A stretch of DNA of 34,389 nt from NCBI GenBank assembly GCA_017610175.1, contig JAFCCO010000013.1, positions 1-34,389 of the forward strand, given 5' to 3'. The position numbers and the translations under genes are program-made. This DNA is from Candidatus Iainarchaeum sp. Its GTDB lineage: Archaea; Iainarchaeota; Iainarchaeia; Iainarchaeales; GCA-2688035. Under the pieces are notes generated by a model. That model saw only the letters and a list, made by a program, of their open reading frames with translations. It had not been told where the DNA came from and did not search any database. Below are positions 1 to 7,496 of this stretch, in pieces; position 1 is the first letter of the stretch, and each line of letters starts with the position of its first letter.

Positions 1-100
1 GCCACCCGAAAAAGGCCTTAAGCAAAGCCAGTTTTTGTTGGATTAGGAAGAATTAAGGGGTATAATGGATATTCCTGAACTTTGGCATTAGATAAAAATG

Positions 101-115
101 GCGCAGGGGACGAGA
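101..115. repeat. Distal attachment-site core (direct repeat)
   Basis: The sequence gcgcaggggacgaga is an exact copy of the 3' end of the tRNA-Ser gene at 7341-7355, in the same orientation. It includes the 3' acceptor-strand sequence plus part of the T arm. It is the expected duplicate left by site-specific integration into a tRNA gene. Identity stops abruptly after base 115. Confidence 0.85.
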
Positions 116-126
116 GTTCCCTGTCT

Positions 127-142
127 TTTCTTACGCACTGAC
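127..142. repeat. Left subterminal inverted repeat of the element
   Basis: The sequence tttcttacgcactgac is the exact reverse complement of 7316-7331. It starts 11 nt inside the left direct repeat. By position it could be an arm-type binding site for the recombinase or another end-binding protein; the function is inferred. Confidence 0.7.
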
Positions 143-210
143 TGACATACTAAGTGTGTTCCCCCCTTAAAAGCCTTCTGTTTAAAAAGAATTGTTCACA
201 ATATTTGGGT

Positions 211-417
211 ATGTCTGTAGGTAAAAAAAAAGCAATGGCAATTATTGGAGTAGGTAAGCCTCTTAGCTTGGCAATAGTAGCGGGGTTTGTTGTTGCTATT
301 GCGTGGGAATGGACTCCTGAATCGAAACTGCTTTACTTCTTAGTTATCGCTGCCTGCTTTGTTGCTTTGACAATAATTGAATACGGGACACAAAACTGGG
401 GGTTGTTTGGTGAATAA
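211..417 (+). CDS. Small two-helix membrane protein
   Basis: This 68-residue protein has a short basic N-terminus followed by two hydrophobic segments (about residues 14-31 and 40-57). I chose the ATG at 211 because the longer frame back to a GTG at 154 adds a Cys/Lys-rich stretch unlike a protein start. It is the first gene inside the left end of the element. Its last codons overlap the probable GTG start of the AbrB-like gene, so it probably heads a three-gene operon ending with the protease. The family is not recognised. Confidence 0.55.
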   Translation: MSVGKKKAMAIIGVGKPLSLAIVAGFVVAIAWEWTPESKLLYFLVIAACFVALTIIEYGTQNWGLFGE

Positions 418-583
418 ATTTAAAGCAGAGTCAACTGTCACAGCTCACCATGAGGGAACGTATTTCAGAACAGCAATTCCTCGCGACATAGCCCTCAACA
501 TTTTAGGGCTTAAAACAGACCTCAAAAAACAGCGCCTCGTTTGGACAGTTGAAAAAGGAAAAGTGGTTGTGGAGAAGAAATGA
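410..583 (+). CDS. AbrB/SpoVT-like DNA-binding protein
   Basis: This 57-residue protein reads as one swapped-hairpin AbrB unit: an N-terminal strand, a tyrosine/arginine loop leading into an IPRD-type segment (compare the usual V-t-IPk-ir pattern), a helix, then a C-terminal strand ending in KGKVVVEKK. Such proteins bind DNA as dimers and often act as antitoxins or autoregulators. The start is uncertain: GTG at 410 is preferred, with TTG at 407 and 377 as alternatives. The stop overlaps the protease ATG (ATGA), so the two are translationally coupled. It may regulate the protease operon; that is inference. Confidence 0.55.
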   Translation: MNKFKAESTVTAHHEGTYFRTAIPRDIALNILGLKTDLKKQRLVWTVEKGKVVVEKK

Positions 584-1359
584 GTGCTGAAGAAAATATT
601 CCAATTTCTACTAAATGGCTGTTTGATTCTGTTGGAGATACAGGACGGAATGTAATTGAACAAATGTTTATGATTGTGTCTTTAGGTAAAAAAGGAAGTG
701 GTTTTCTTTACAAAGACCTAGGAATTATTACAAATGAGCATGTGGTAAGAGATTGCAATTTGAATGATATCTTTGCAATAGACAGCAAAGGAAACAAAAT
801 ATCTTTTGTCGATATTGTTGTTGACCAAAATAAAGACTTGGCTTTTTTAAAACCTAAAATAGCATTAAAAGGCGGGCTTGAAATTGACACTAAAATAGAA
901 CCAAAACCAGGCGTGCAAATTTCAATCTGGGGGTATCCTCTAGCTTACAATGGACCCGCCCCCCTTCTTTCTATAGGTTACATTTCAGGATTCAAAGAAC
1001 ACAAAGAAACTAAGGATTCACAATCAGTTAAACATTTTGTTGTTAATGGCGCTTTCAATCCAGGTAATTCAGGCGGACCCATATTTATTACAGGTCAAGA
1101 TAAAGTAATTGGGGTAGTGGTTAACAAACATGCGCCAATCTCACAATTTTTGCTTTCAGCAATTGAGGTATTGGCTAAAAACAAAAGCGGACTTATTTAT
1201 ACTGCTAAAGATAGTAAAGGGATTGAAACAAAATTTGCCGAATCTCAAATTGTTGCACAACTGTTGAATCACCTTAGAACACTTACCCAAGTTATGATTG
1301 GAGAAGCAATTGAATCTTCAGAATTAATTCAATTCATTGAGGAGAATGATATCGAATAA
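580..1359 (+). CDS. Cytosolic trypsin-like serine protease
   Basis: This is a 259-residue chymotrypsin/HtrA-fold peptidase. The triad is visible: His54 in TNEHVV, Asp86 in KDLAFLK and Ser164 in NPGNSGGP. There is no signal peptide, membrane segment or PDZ domain, so the enzyme should act in the cytoplasm. That differs from typical HtrA/DegP proteases, which are exported and carry PDZ domains. About 75 residues after the protease core contain a helical C-terminal part of unknown role. The gene is coupled by an ATGA overlap to the AbrB-like gene. In a mobile element, a cytosolic trypsin-like protease next to a small DNA-binding protein could belong to a defence or toxin-type system, but this is inference. 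Confidence 0.85.
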   Translation: MSAEENIPISTKWLFDSVGDTGRNVIEQMFMIVSLGKKGSGFLYKDLGIITNEHVVRDCNLNDIFAIDSKGNKISFVDIVVDQNKDLAFLKPKIALKGGLEIDTKIEPKPGVQISIWGYPLAYNGPAPLLSIGYISGFKEHKETKDSQSVKHFVVNGAFNPGNSGGPIFITGQDKVIGVVVNKHAPISQFLLSAIEVLAKNKSGLIYTAKDSKGIETKFAESQIVAQLLNHLRTLTQVMIGEAIESSELIQFIEENDIE

Positions 1360-1428
1360 TGGCAGACAGAACAACCACTGTCAAAATAATTTTCATCTTC
1401 AAAACAAAACTTGGAAAGTGATGTAAAA

Positions 1429-1986
1429 ATGAAAACAGGAACAATTATCTTAGCAGTTCTTACACTCATTTTGTTAAGCGGATGCACTCAAAGAGAATAC
1501 GTCTGTGCCGATGGGCAAGTTGTCAGCAATCCAAACCAATGCAACGCACCCAACATCCCTATGGAAACTCCTATCGAGCCACCCATTGAATCTCCTGTTG
1601 AGCCTCCTGTTGAGCCACCTGTAAATCCTCAATTCCTTGATTGCGGTTCAGACATTGATTGTTTTTCAGAGCGGTTGAAATACTGCGAGCCAGCAATAGT
1701 AACAATTCCTGATGGAAACAAAATCACAGAAGTAGATACCTACTCATACTTTGCCACCGCAAACACAACAGGAGAAATAGCAGACTATCTTGGAGTTTTT
1801 GACATATGCCATGTTAAATACACCAACGTCCTCCAATCTAAAAAAGCGCCTTTCTCAGAGAGAGTAACAAAAGAAACATTCGACCTCGTAACCTGTAACT
1901 ACAACGCGAACGAACCATTCTCTAAAATAGTTCGAGGCTACCCTGCTCGCATCGAACGCTGCTCAGGGGAAAACTTCAGGAGCTGA
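1429..1986 (+). CDS. Lipoprotein with proline-rich spacer
   Basis: This 185-residue protein starts with a lipoprotein signal peptide: MKTG, a hydrophobic core, then the lipobox LLSGC with Cys19. A short segment starting TQREYVC follows. Next comes a Pro/Glu repeat spacer (about residues 45-72) made of P-I/V-E-P/S units, then a cysteine-containing domain of about 115 residues that I do not recognise. The start is the ATG at 1429 rather than a GTG/TTG-type start at 1411, because the lipoprotein signal begins there and the same MKTG start occurs in a second lipoprotein at 15709. It should be anchored on the outer face of the cell membrane. The gene follows the protease by about 70 nt in the same direction. 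Confidence 0.75.
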   Translation: MKTGTIILAVLTLILLSGCTQREYVCADGQVVSNPNQCNAPNIPMETPIEPPIESPVEPPVEPPVNPQFLDCGSDIDCFSERLKYCEPAIVTIPDGNKITEVDTYSYFATANTTGEIADYLGVFDICHVKYTNVLQSKKAPFSERVTKETFDLVTCNYNANEPFSKIVRGYPARIERCSGENFRS

Positions 1987-1992
1987 AAGAAA

Positions 1993-2478
1993 ATGGGTGA
2001 AACACTTGGGGAAAAGCTAAGAAGGGAAGCTAAAGCAAGCGGGGCTGAATGGGATGCCCGTTTGAAAAAATTAGGTCTTTCCCCCCTCGCAGATAGTCCT
2101 ATCAACACAATTAGGGTGGACACAACCAGCGATACAATTCGTGCATCTCAAAGCAGTAACAAACTTATTTACAAACTCGCTTTGTTTGCAGCAGTCTTTG
2201 CAATACTTTCAGGAATGGCGGGGGCTGTTTTCAACAAGATATTTGAGTGGTATGCTTGGCTTGTTTGGATAGGTTTGGGCGCGGTTTTTATAGTGACGCT
2301 GGTGCTGGGGTGGGTATTTGAAGAACACGAATCAACACTGACAGATTTCAAAAAAGCAATCTATATCGTCCTCATTGCATGTGCTTTTTTTGCAATGATT
2401 TGGTTTATGCTCAGTAGCTGGACAGCAATCATTGCATCAATCCAAAACGCGGGGGCTCAACGCACGCACGCGTGGTAA
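1993..2478 (+). CDS. Three-helix membrane protein, function unknown
   Basis: This 161-residue protein has a charged N-terminal cytoplasmic part (about 55 residues, Lys/Arg and Glu rich) and three hydrophobic segments near residues 58-75, 84-107 and 122-147. It starts seven bases after the lipoprotein stop, so the two are probably co-transcribed. It is the last rightward gene before the convergent HerA operon. I do not recognise the family. Confidence 0.65.
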   Translation: MGETLGEKLRREAKASGAEWDARLKKLGLSPLADSPINTIRVDTTSDTIRASQSSNKLIYKLALFAAVFAILSGMAGAVFNKIFEWYAWLVWIGLGAVFIVTLVLGWVFEEHESTLTDFKKAIYIVLIACAFFAMIWFMLSSWTAIIASIQNAGAQRTHAW

Positions 2479-2540
2479 CTAATACTAAACTTACCCAGAA
2501 AAGCAAAAAATTAAGAAAAAGCGATTTTCCCTATTAGTAT

Positions 2541-2562
2541 AGTTTAACTTATAGAGTAAACT
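2541..2562. terminator. Possible bidirectional terminator hairpin
   Basis: The 6-bp arms agttta and taaact flank a 10-nt loop in the 84-nt gap between two convergent gene ends (2478 and 2563). T-rich runs lie on both sides. The call rests on position and structure only. Confidence 0.35.
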
Positions 2563-2823
2563 CTATTCCTTTTCTCCCCCGACAGCCTCCTGCAAAATTT
2601 TCTGAACCAACCCACTCCGCTTTCCAAAAAGCTCTCGCCAGTGAACCTCACCAATGAAAATTTGTTTCCGATGACAAGCAACACCACCCTTCAGAGGAGT
2701 CAACACAAGGCATCGGCTATTGCTTCCCATTTGCCCAACCTGAACCTCAAAGGAGAACGCGCCCTTCGGGTCAGTCTGATACTTTCCGTGCAACACCTTC
2801 CACTGCTTAACTTCTTTCTTCAC
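2563..2823 (-). CDS. Unrecognised protein in the HerA operon
   Basis: This 86-residue protein starts at a GTG that overlaps the stop of the HerA-like gene, so it is the last gene of a four-gene leftward operon. It has an N-terminal basic helix and a beta-rich middle with two cysteines, and ends with a lysine/glutamate-rich helix. There is no signal peptide or membrane segment. The tight overlap suggests it works with the ATPase, perhaps as a small accessory factor; no family was recognised. Confidence 0.5.
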   Translation of the reverse strand: MKKEVKQWKVLHGKYQTDPKGAFSFEVQVGQMGSNSRCLVLTPLKGGVACHRKQIFIGEVHWRELFGKRSGLVQKILQEAVGGEKE

Positions 2824-4223
2824 AAGAACTCACCTTCCTCTTCTTCTTCCTTTTCCTCAGATCCCACAGACACATCCCCTGACTTCTTGATGACAACCCT
2901 CAAGCTGTCGTTCAATGTGTCAGTGTATGTCACCGACTCAACAAAGGCTTGAGCGTTAATCCAATCAAACACTGACTCCCCTGCCTTCCGATGCCTGCCC
3001 TGACAGGGCGCACCGAAAAACGGATAAAGAAAATTCTGTGCTCCAATCCTCTGAACGAAAAACACTCCCGCCTGCAAGCTCGGAAGCTTAGCCCGAACAT
3101 TCAAGGGAATGAAATTGAAATTGTCAGACAGCCACGCAGCATCCTTTGCATGAAGCCCGCCACTCACAACCCAGCCAATGTTTGACAAAACGGTGGCGTC
3201 CAAATCCGCAGGACGCTGTGAATCCAAAGCAAGCGTGACGCCCAACAAACGGGACTCTCTTGAAATTGTTCTGAGAACCGTCAGCGAACTGAATCCAGAC
3301 GATGCAGCATCAGGGGAAATGCTTGCCTTAGAAGGACAAAAGTTTGCTGCCTCTGGAATCGCCAGAAACATGGACGGGTATTTCTTTGTCAACCTCAACT
3401 CCAAAATCTTTCTCACGACCACGCAAAAAATCAAAAAGGCATAAGACTGCTCGCACCGACTCAAGTCAATTGTTGTAATTGTTCCAGAGTCTTGGAGAAC
3501 CTCATCAAGGTTTATGCGGAACTGGTTGTCGTCATCACAAAGCAAGCCCGACCGTTGCAGTCCCGACACGAGCCTCAGCATCCCGCCGAAGATTTCCTTT
3601 CGCCCAATCGCAGCCGAGCCGTCCTTCGATTCAATGGACAGCTTGTAATTCTTGTCATCCACCAGTTGCACGAGTACCGTGATGAACTCTTCAATTGATT
3701 TGAATTCCCGAAGCTTGAACAGTGTGTCCAAAGAAATCTGTGCAGAAACGGTTGCGTTCCGCATCAAAACCAACAAGTCATCCGCTCTCAAATCACTGAA
3801 CGCAATTTTGAAAGGTTTCATGTCCAACCAGCCAAAATCACGTCCCTCGCCAGCCATTTTCTCTTGAAATTCCACAAACTTGTCAGTATGGCGCGGTAGG
3901 GTCACGGACATTTTGTTTCCCTCTATTTGAAACCTGTTTCGCACAAATGGAACAAGCACCTCAGTCGGGAAAGGGCGGGGTCGCTTATTGTGGTCATACC
4001 TCAACGCCCTAACCAGCACAGGGTCGTCCTCAGCAAAGCCAAGAGTGATGGCTTCCGATTTCAACGTGAAAATAATCACTTTTTGCCCAGCAGATCATTT
4101 GTTGCAAGCAATGGATTCCAAGAGGCAAGTTTTTCCTCTCCCCGTCACCCCGAACAGAGCGACGTGTCGAACGTCATCGAAAATCTTTTCGTGCCCAATA
4201 ATCTTCACGCGCTCAGACTTCAT
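2820..4223 (-). pseudogene. HerA/DUF87-like ATPase with an in-frame TGA
   Basis: The frame of 468 codons begins at the ATG at 4223, overlapping the end of the preceding gene. The P-loop GVTGRGKT lies at residues 25-32, and codon 43 is TGA (4095-4097). The same frame then runs on without interruption to 2820. It continues with a HerA-like strand (KVIIFTLKSE), a Walker B region in which the usual acidic pair reads IPEAANF, and a sensor-type segment ALDSQRPADLD. Taken from the next available start (GTG 4079), the product would lack its P-loop. HerA-family ATPases pump DNA during repair, conjugation or virion packaging; here it is probably the element's own translocase. The stop could be a real nonsense mutation, a sequencing error or recoding; other genes here end in TGA, so a global code change is unlikely. 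Confidence 0.7.
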
Positions 4224-4905
4224 CTTCACCCTCTTCCTTTTTCTCAGCTTGTTGCACAATCAACTGAACAGGTTGCTGGGCTGGAGCTTCTTCCTTTCCG
4301 CGAGGCACAAGAGCAGGGTTTTTTTTGGGAAGTCGGTAACCCAAAGTTTCGTCCTCAAGACCCGTTCCCTTCAGAATTTCCTGCGCCGAACTTAGCACAA
4401 AAATATCCAACTCAAGCAAACGCATTATTGACTCGTCCACTGCAAGCTTTCCAGAAAGTAACGCCTGCTTCAGTAACCTTTTTCGCTTTGCTCCAATGAA
4501 CTTTGCCTTCGCAGCAGTTTCATCTTTATTAAGTTCAGAATAACCACTGTGACTCAATGTAGGGCTGTAAACACTGAGCACTGGTTTGACGGTTGCATAC
4601 TTTTGCGCAGCTGCATAATATCTCTTTGCGAGAACAAAGTTCTGCAAGCTAATCACCTTCTTCGAATTGAAAATAATCGGGGCAGCAATTTCAACAAACA
4701 AAATTGCGGCATGAATTGCAAGCTCGTCATCCCCATTCAAAGTGTGTGCTTCAAGCTCGCCGAACTTCAGGCTCAGAAATTCAGAATAAGCCGAGCCCTT
4801 CGAAGTCAAACGCTTTCCGCGAACTTCAAACATCCGCTCCCACTTACTCGTCTGGAAATTCATGTCCTGCATGTATGTGCCAACCTCCAATTCACGCTGA
4901 GTCAT
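4213..4905 (-). CDS. Unrecognised protein upstream of the HerA-like gene
   Basis: This 230-residue protein is mostly helical and soluble. It ends in a low-complexity tail rich in Gln, Glu and Lys. The middle (about residues 60-110) contains hydrophobic helices that look buried rather than membrane-spanning. Its ATG overlaps the stop of the gene before it (ATGA), and its last codons overlap the ATG of the HerA-like gene, so the proteins are made in a coupled series. A role as partner of the ATPase is inferred from this arrangement only. Confidence 0.55.
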   Translation of the reverse strand: MTQRELEVGTYMQDMNFQTSKWERMFEVRGKRLTSKGSAYSEFLSLKFGELEAHTLNGDDELAIHAAILFVEIAAPIIFNSKKVISLQNFVLAKRYYAAAQKYATVKPVLSVYSPTLSHSGYSELNKDETAAKAKFIGAKRKRLLKQALLSGKLAVDESIMRLLELDIFVLSSAQEILKGTGLEDETLGYRLPKKNPALVPRGKEEAPAQQPVQLIVQQAEKKEEGEDEV

Positions 4906-5189
4906 TTTCTCACCCTCTTCTCAGCTTTGCGTTTCTTTCGCTTCAGCATTTTCTTCTCGTCTTTGTCAACCCAAAACATCATAACACTCGCAAGCTGTTT
5001 CTTCTGAGCAGGCAACGATTTCTTATCCCAAAGGTTGAACCCTTCAATGTCATAAAAATCAATATTGCCAACGTCGTATCTGCAAAACTTGTTTGCGTCC
5101 CGCACCTCATTCGACCAAATCCTGAATGAGATGGGGTTCATTTTGTTGTGGTAAATTTGTTCCTCGCACCATTCAATAATTTCGTTCAA
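4902..5189 (-). CDS. Small basic protein at the head of the HerA operon
   Basis: This 95-residue protein has a Trp/Tyr/Asn-rich N-terminal two-thirds and a strongly basic C-terminal tail of Lys/Arg clusters, which suggests nucleic-acid contact. It is the first gene of the leftward operon and starts 15 nt from the divergent gene at 5205, so the two promoters must overlap or lie inside the genes. No family was recognised. Confidence 0.55.
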   Translation of the reverse strand: MNEIIEWCEEQIYHNKMNPISFRIWSNEVRDANKFCRYDVGNIDFYDIEGFNLWDKKSLPAQKKQLASVMMFWVDKDEKKMLKRKKRKAEKRVRK

Positions 5190-5204
5190 ATCAATTTTGT
5201 CAAA

Positions 5205-6044
5205 ATGTTTGTGAACCTGCTCTCAGGGAAAAAGCAGCCCAGCAAACTTGCCAAGTTGCCTGAAGAACATAACGGGATTTTAAAAAAGTGTTATCTTGAT
5301 GACATCAAAAGAGCAAAGGAGGAAATCAGGGGGTTGAAAGGGCGGGATAGTGAGCGAGCCAAAACAAGAATCGAAACACTCATAAAACAAATAATTGTTT
5401 TGGAGAAAAAGTTTATCAGAAATTCAAAAGGTGGAATCAGTCTTAAACCACAACCTTCTTCCAACCCTCAAGAGCTCAGGCAAATATTGTTTGAGAAAAT
5501 CCCTAATGATATGGGTGATGAGTTAATCGAAAAGCAGGATGGTTTTGGCAAGACTAAATTTTACGGTATCATTCCCGAATATTTTCTCGTTCTTGGCATG
5601 GACAAAAGAATGTGCAATATAATAGAGTATATGGTTGACACTATTGGAGAAAATGACATTAACCATGTTTGGGATGGAGCAATTCAAGATGATTTACAGT
5701 TAGCCATTCGTTCAACATTCAAAGTCAATGATGGGCTTTCCAATCGCAACGCGGAGAAATTGCTTGGCGACAGGCGCGAGAAAATTAAGAATGAGGACGA
5801 TTTTTGGAACGCTCTGTTTGAAGTGCTTTTGGATTCAGAGAAATTTTTGTTTTTTATTGAATCTGTTCAAAACCAATATTTCTACATTGTCAACGAAGCA
5901 TATAACAAAATTTACAGGCGTTTCGTTAAAGGTGACACAAGGTCTGTTTTGGATGGCATTATTTCAAATGACGCGCCGAAAAAAAGCAAAAAGGAAATTA
6001 TAGACGAACAATTGGCACGTGAATTTTCTATTAAATTGGTTTGA
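5205..6044 (+). CDS. Unrecognised soluble protein of the element
   Basis: This 279-residue protein has a basic helical N-terminal third with coiled-coil character (about residues 20-75, repeated Lys/Glu/Arg heptads), followed by a mixed acidic domain rich in Phe and Asn. The frame is open back to 5148, but the ATG at 5205 is preferred because it avoids overlap with the divergent gene starting at 5189. It is the only rightward gene in the right half of the element and faces the recombinase. No catalytic motif was seen. A role in replication or partitioning of the element is possible but unsupported. Confidence 0.55.
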   Translation: MFVNLLSGKKQPSKLAKLPEEHNGILKKCYLDDIKRAKEEIRGLKGRDSERAKTRIETLIKQIIVLEKKFIRNSKGGISLKPQPSSNPQELRQILFEKIPNDMGDELIEKQDGFGKTKFYGIIPEYFLVLGMDKRMCNIIEYMVDTIGENDINHVWDGAIQDDLQLAIRSTFKVNDGLSNRNAEKLLGDRREKIKNEDDFWNALFEVLLDSEKFLFFIESVQNQYFYIVNEAYNKIYRRFVKGDTRSVLDGIISNDAPKKSKKEIIDEQLAREFSIKLV

Positions 6045-6070
6045 AAAATAGAAGGTGAGCGGTTTCCCGC

Positions 6071-7277
6071 TCAGATGATTCCTTTTTCTGTTGCCCATTG
6101 GTCGAGTATCTGTTTGAACAGTTGCGCGTTCTCATTGCTGAGGAAATTCCCCTTCATCTTCTGCTGCTCGTCCCTCACAGTTTGTTCACAGTGCCTGCCA
6201 CATTTGGGGCAGAAACTTTGGTCTGGTGCAAAGCTTTGTTCGCACTGTGGGCAGAATTGCATTTCCAGCTCTTGTGGCTTGTATCGCTGTTCACGTTTGC
6301 CGTGCATTGCGTCCTCGTAGTCGTGCAAGTCCTTGAATTTGGCGTGTGTGTATTTCTTTGCCATGCGCGAACCATGAACATGACCAAAGCGAAGGTCAAT
6401 CAGTGTTTGTGGAACGCCTTTGACTTGGCAGTCGGTGTAAACCAAGTGACGACCGGAGTATGGATTCAATCGCTTCTCAATGCCTGCTCGTTCGCCCAGT
6501 GCCCTGAGTTTTTTGTAGAACCCACCGTATGACAAATGCTTTGCCCTTGAGTTCAAAAGCAAAGGTGCGTCAGGGTCTGCCCGAAAAGGATGCTGGTTGA
6601 GATAGTTTCTGAGGGCTGAAGTGAACGGCTCGTAGAGTTTGATTTGCCTGTATCCAGTTTTGTTTTGTTCGCCAACATGGAAGAGCACGCAGTCCTTTTC
6701 CTCAGACAGAAATTGCCAGTTTTTTATACGGCTGTTACCAAATTCAGCAGTTCGCGAACCGATTTTCAGATAGGCATAGGCAATCAGAATTTCCAACAAG
6801 GTTTGGGCTGCTTGCACAAGCCTTTTGCGTTCTTCAGTGTCAAGAAAATCGTCTGGATTGTATACAGGAACTGCTTTTTCCTGCCTTTGTGTTGCACAGT
6901 TTCCTGATGTCCTTGTAGCGTTTGCCTTCTTCGTCATCTAACCAGCGAAAATACTGCTTTACCATCGTCTTATAATCTTTAATGGTGCTGGTCTTGCGTT
7001 TTTCCTTCCTCAACTGAAGCAAGAGAATCTCGATGTCCGCTTTCTCAAGCTTGTCAAGCTTCTTTCCTTTGAGTCGTCTGCATATTTGCTTCAGGGTATT
7101 CAGCACCTTTAGCTGTCTTGCGTTGCTGTTGCCATTCAAAATGCAGTTCTTTTCGTGGAATTCAAAAATTAGTTTCTGGTTGTGGGCAGAAAGCTCTGCC
7201 TTAATGTTTGATGTTTCCTTTCTGAGCTTGCCTTCGTATCCATGAATGTCGAGCTCAGTTTCTTTCCATTTACTCAT
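6071..7277 (-). pseudogene. Tyrosine recombinase (integrase), frameshifted
   Basis: Two overlapping frames make one integrase. The first (from ATG 7277, with a GGAGG Shine-Dalgarno 10 nt upstream) is the N-terminal SAM-like core-binding domain. The second (to 6071) is the catalytic domain: Arg in GSRTAEF, Lys in NKTGYRQ, Arg in the NPYSGRH box, GH in RFGHVHGS, and the nucleophile Tyr in KKYTH. It ends with a four-cysteine zinc ribbon. Removing one A from a run of five (T run at 6875-6879 on the top strand) joins the frames cleanly. The His normally found three residues before the box II Arg is Tyr. The gene lies next to the tRNA-Ser 3' end and should cut and join at the 15-bp repeats. Either the copy is inactive, the frameshift is programmed, or it is a sequencing error. 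Confidence 0.8.
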
Positions 7278-7315
7278 ACACACTTCGCCTCCTAACGTCC
7301 CTTTTAAGACTATGC

Positions 7316-7331
7316 GTCAGTGCGTAAGAAA
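7316..7331. repeat. Right subterminal inverted repeat of the element
   Basis: The sequence gtcagtgcgtaagaaa is an exact 16-bp reverse complement of 127-142. It lies 9 nt inside the right direct repeat, between the integrase start and the tRNA. It contains one of two tgcgt copies (7313-7317 and 7321-7325). Confidence 0.7.
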
Positions 7332-7340
7332 TAACTAAAA

Positions 7341-7355
7341 GCGCAGGGGACGAGA
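7341..7355. repeat. tRNA-proximal attachment-site core (direct repeat)
   Basis: This is the partner of 101-115, with 15 identical bases. It covers the 3' acceptor strand and part of the T arm of the tRNA-Ser gene, so integration regenerates an intact tRNA. Confidence 0.85.
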
Positions 7356-7424
7356 TTCGAACTCGCGCGCCCCGAAGGACTCAAGCTTAGCAGGCTTGCG
7401 CGTTAACCGCTCCGCCACCCCTGC
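7342..7424 (-). tRNA. tRNA-Ser(GCU)
   Basis: A complete cloverleaf is readable: acceptor GCAGGGG pairs with CCCCTGC, the anticodon loop is CTGCTAA (anticodon GCU), there is a long variable arm as expected for class II tRNA-Ser, a T arm with GTTCGAATC, and discriminator G as in other archaeal serine tRNAs. CCA is not encoded. It is the attachment site of the adjoining element and is intact. Confidence 0.95.
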
Positions 7425-7496
7425 ATTTAATCAAAATGTGTGGGCAAAGACTTTAAAATGAAACCATTAAAAGCCGCAAAAGCGTAATAGTTTTGA

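Larger units (their letters stand above)
101..7355. mobile_element. Integrated element in the 3' end of tRNA-Ser(GCU)
   Basis: About 7.25 kb lie between two copies of a 15-bp sequence, one of which overlaps the 3' end of a tRNA-Ser gene. A tyrosine recombinase gene sits next to the tRNA and is transcribed away from it. This is the usual layout of an archaeal integrative element that uses a tRNA gene as attachment site. Cargo: a membrane protein, an AbrB-like protein, a cytosolic trypsin-like protease, a lipoprotein, another membrane protein, a leftward operon with a HerA-like ATPase, and an unrecognised protein. I recognised no capsid or replication-initiator gene. The recombinase is frameshifted and the ATPase carries an in-frame stop, so the copy may be decaying or the assembly may contain errors. 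Bases 1-100 would be chromosomal flank and show no gene. Confidence 0.85.

Noticed and set aside
1359..1421. 20-codon frame after the protease, overlapping its stop
   Set aside because: It is very short, lacks a recognisable domain and ends before the lipoprotein start. It could be a coupled leader peptide, but the evidence is too thin.
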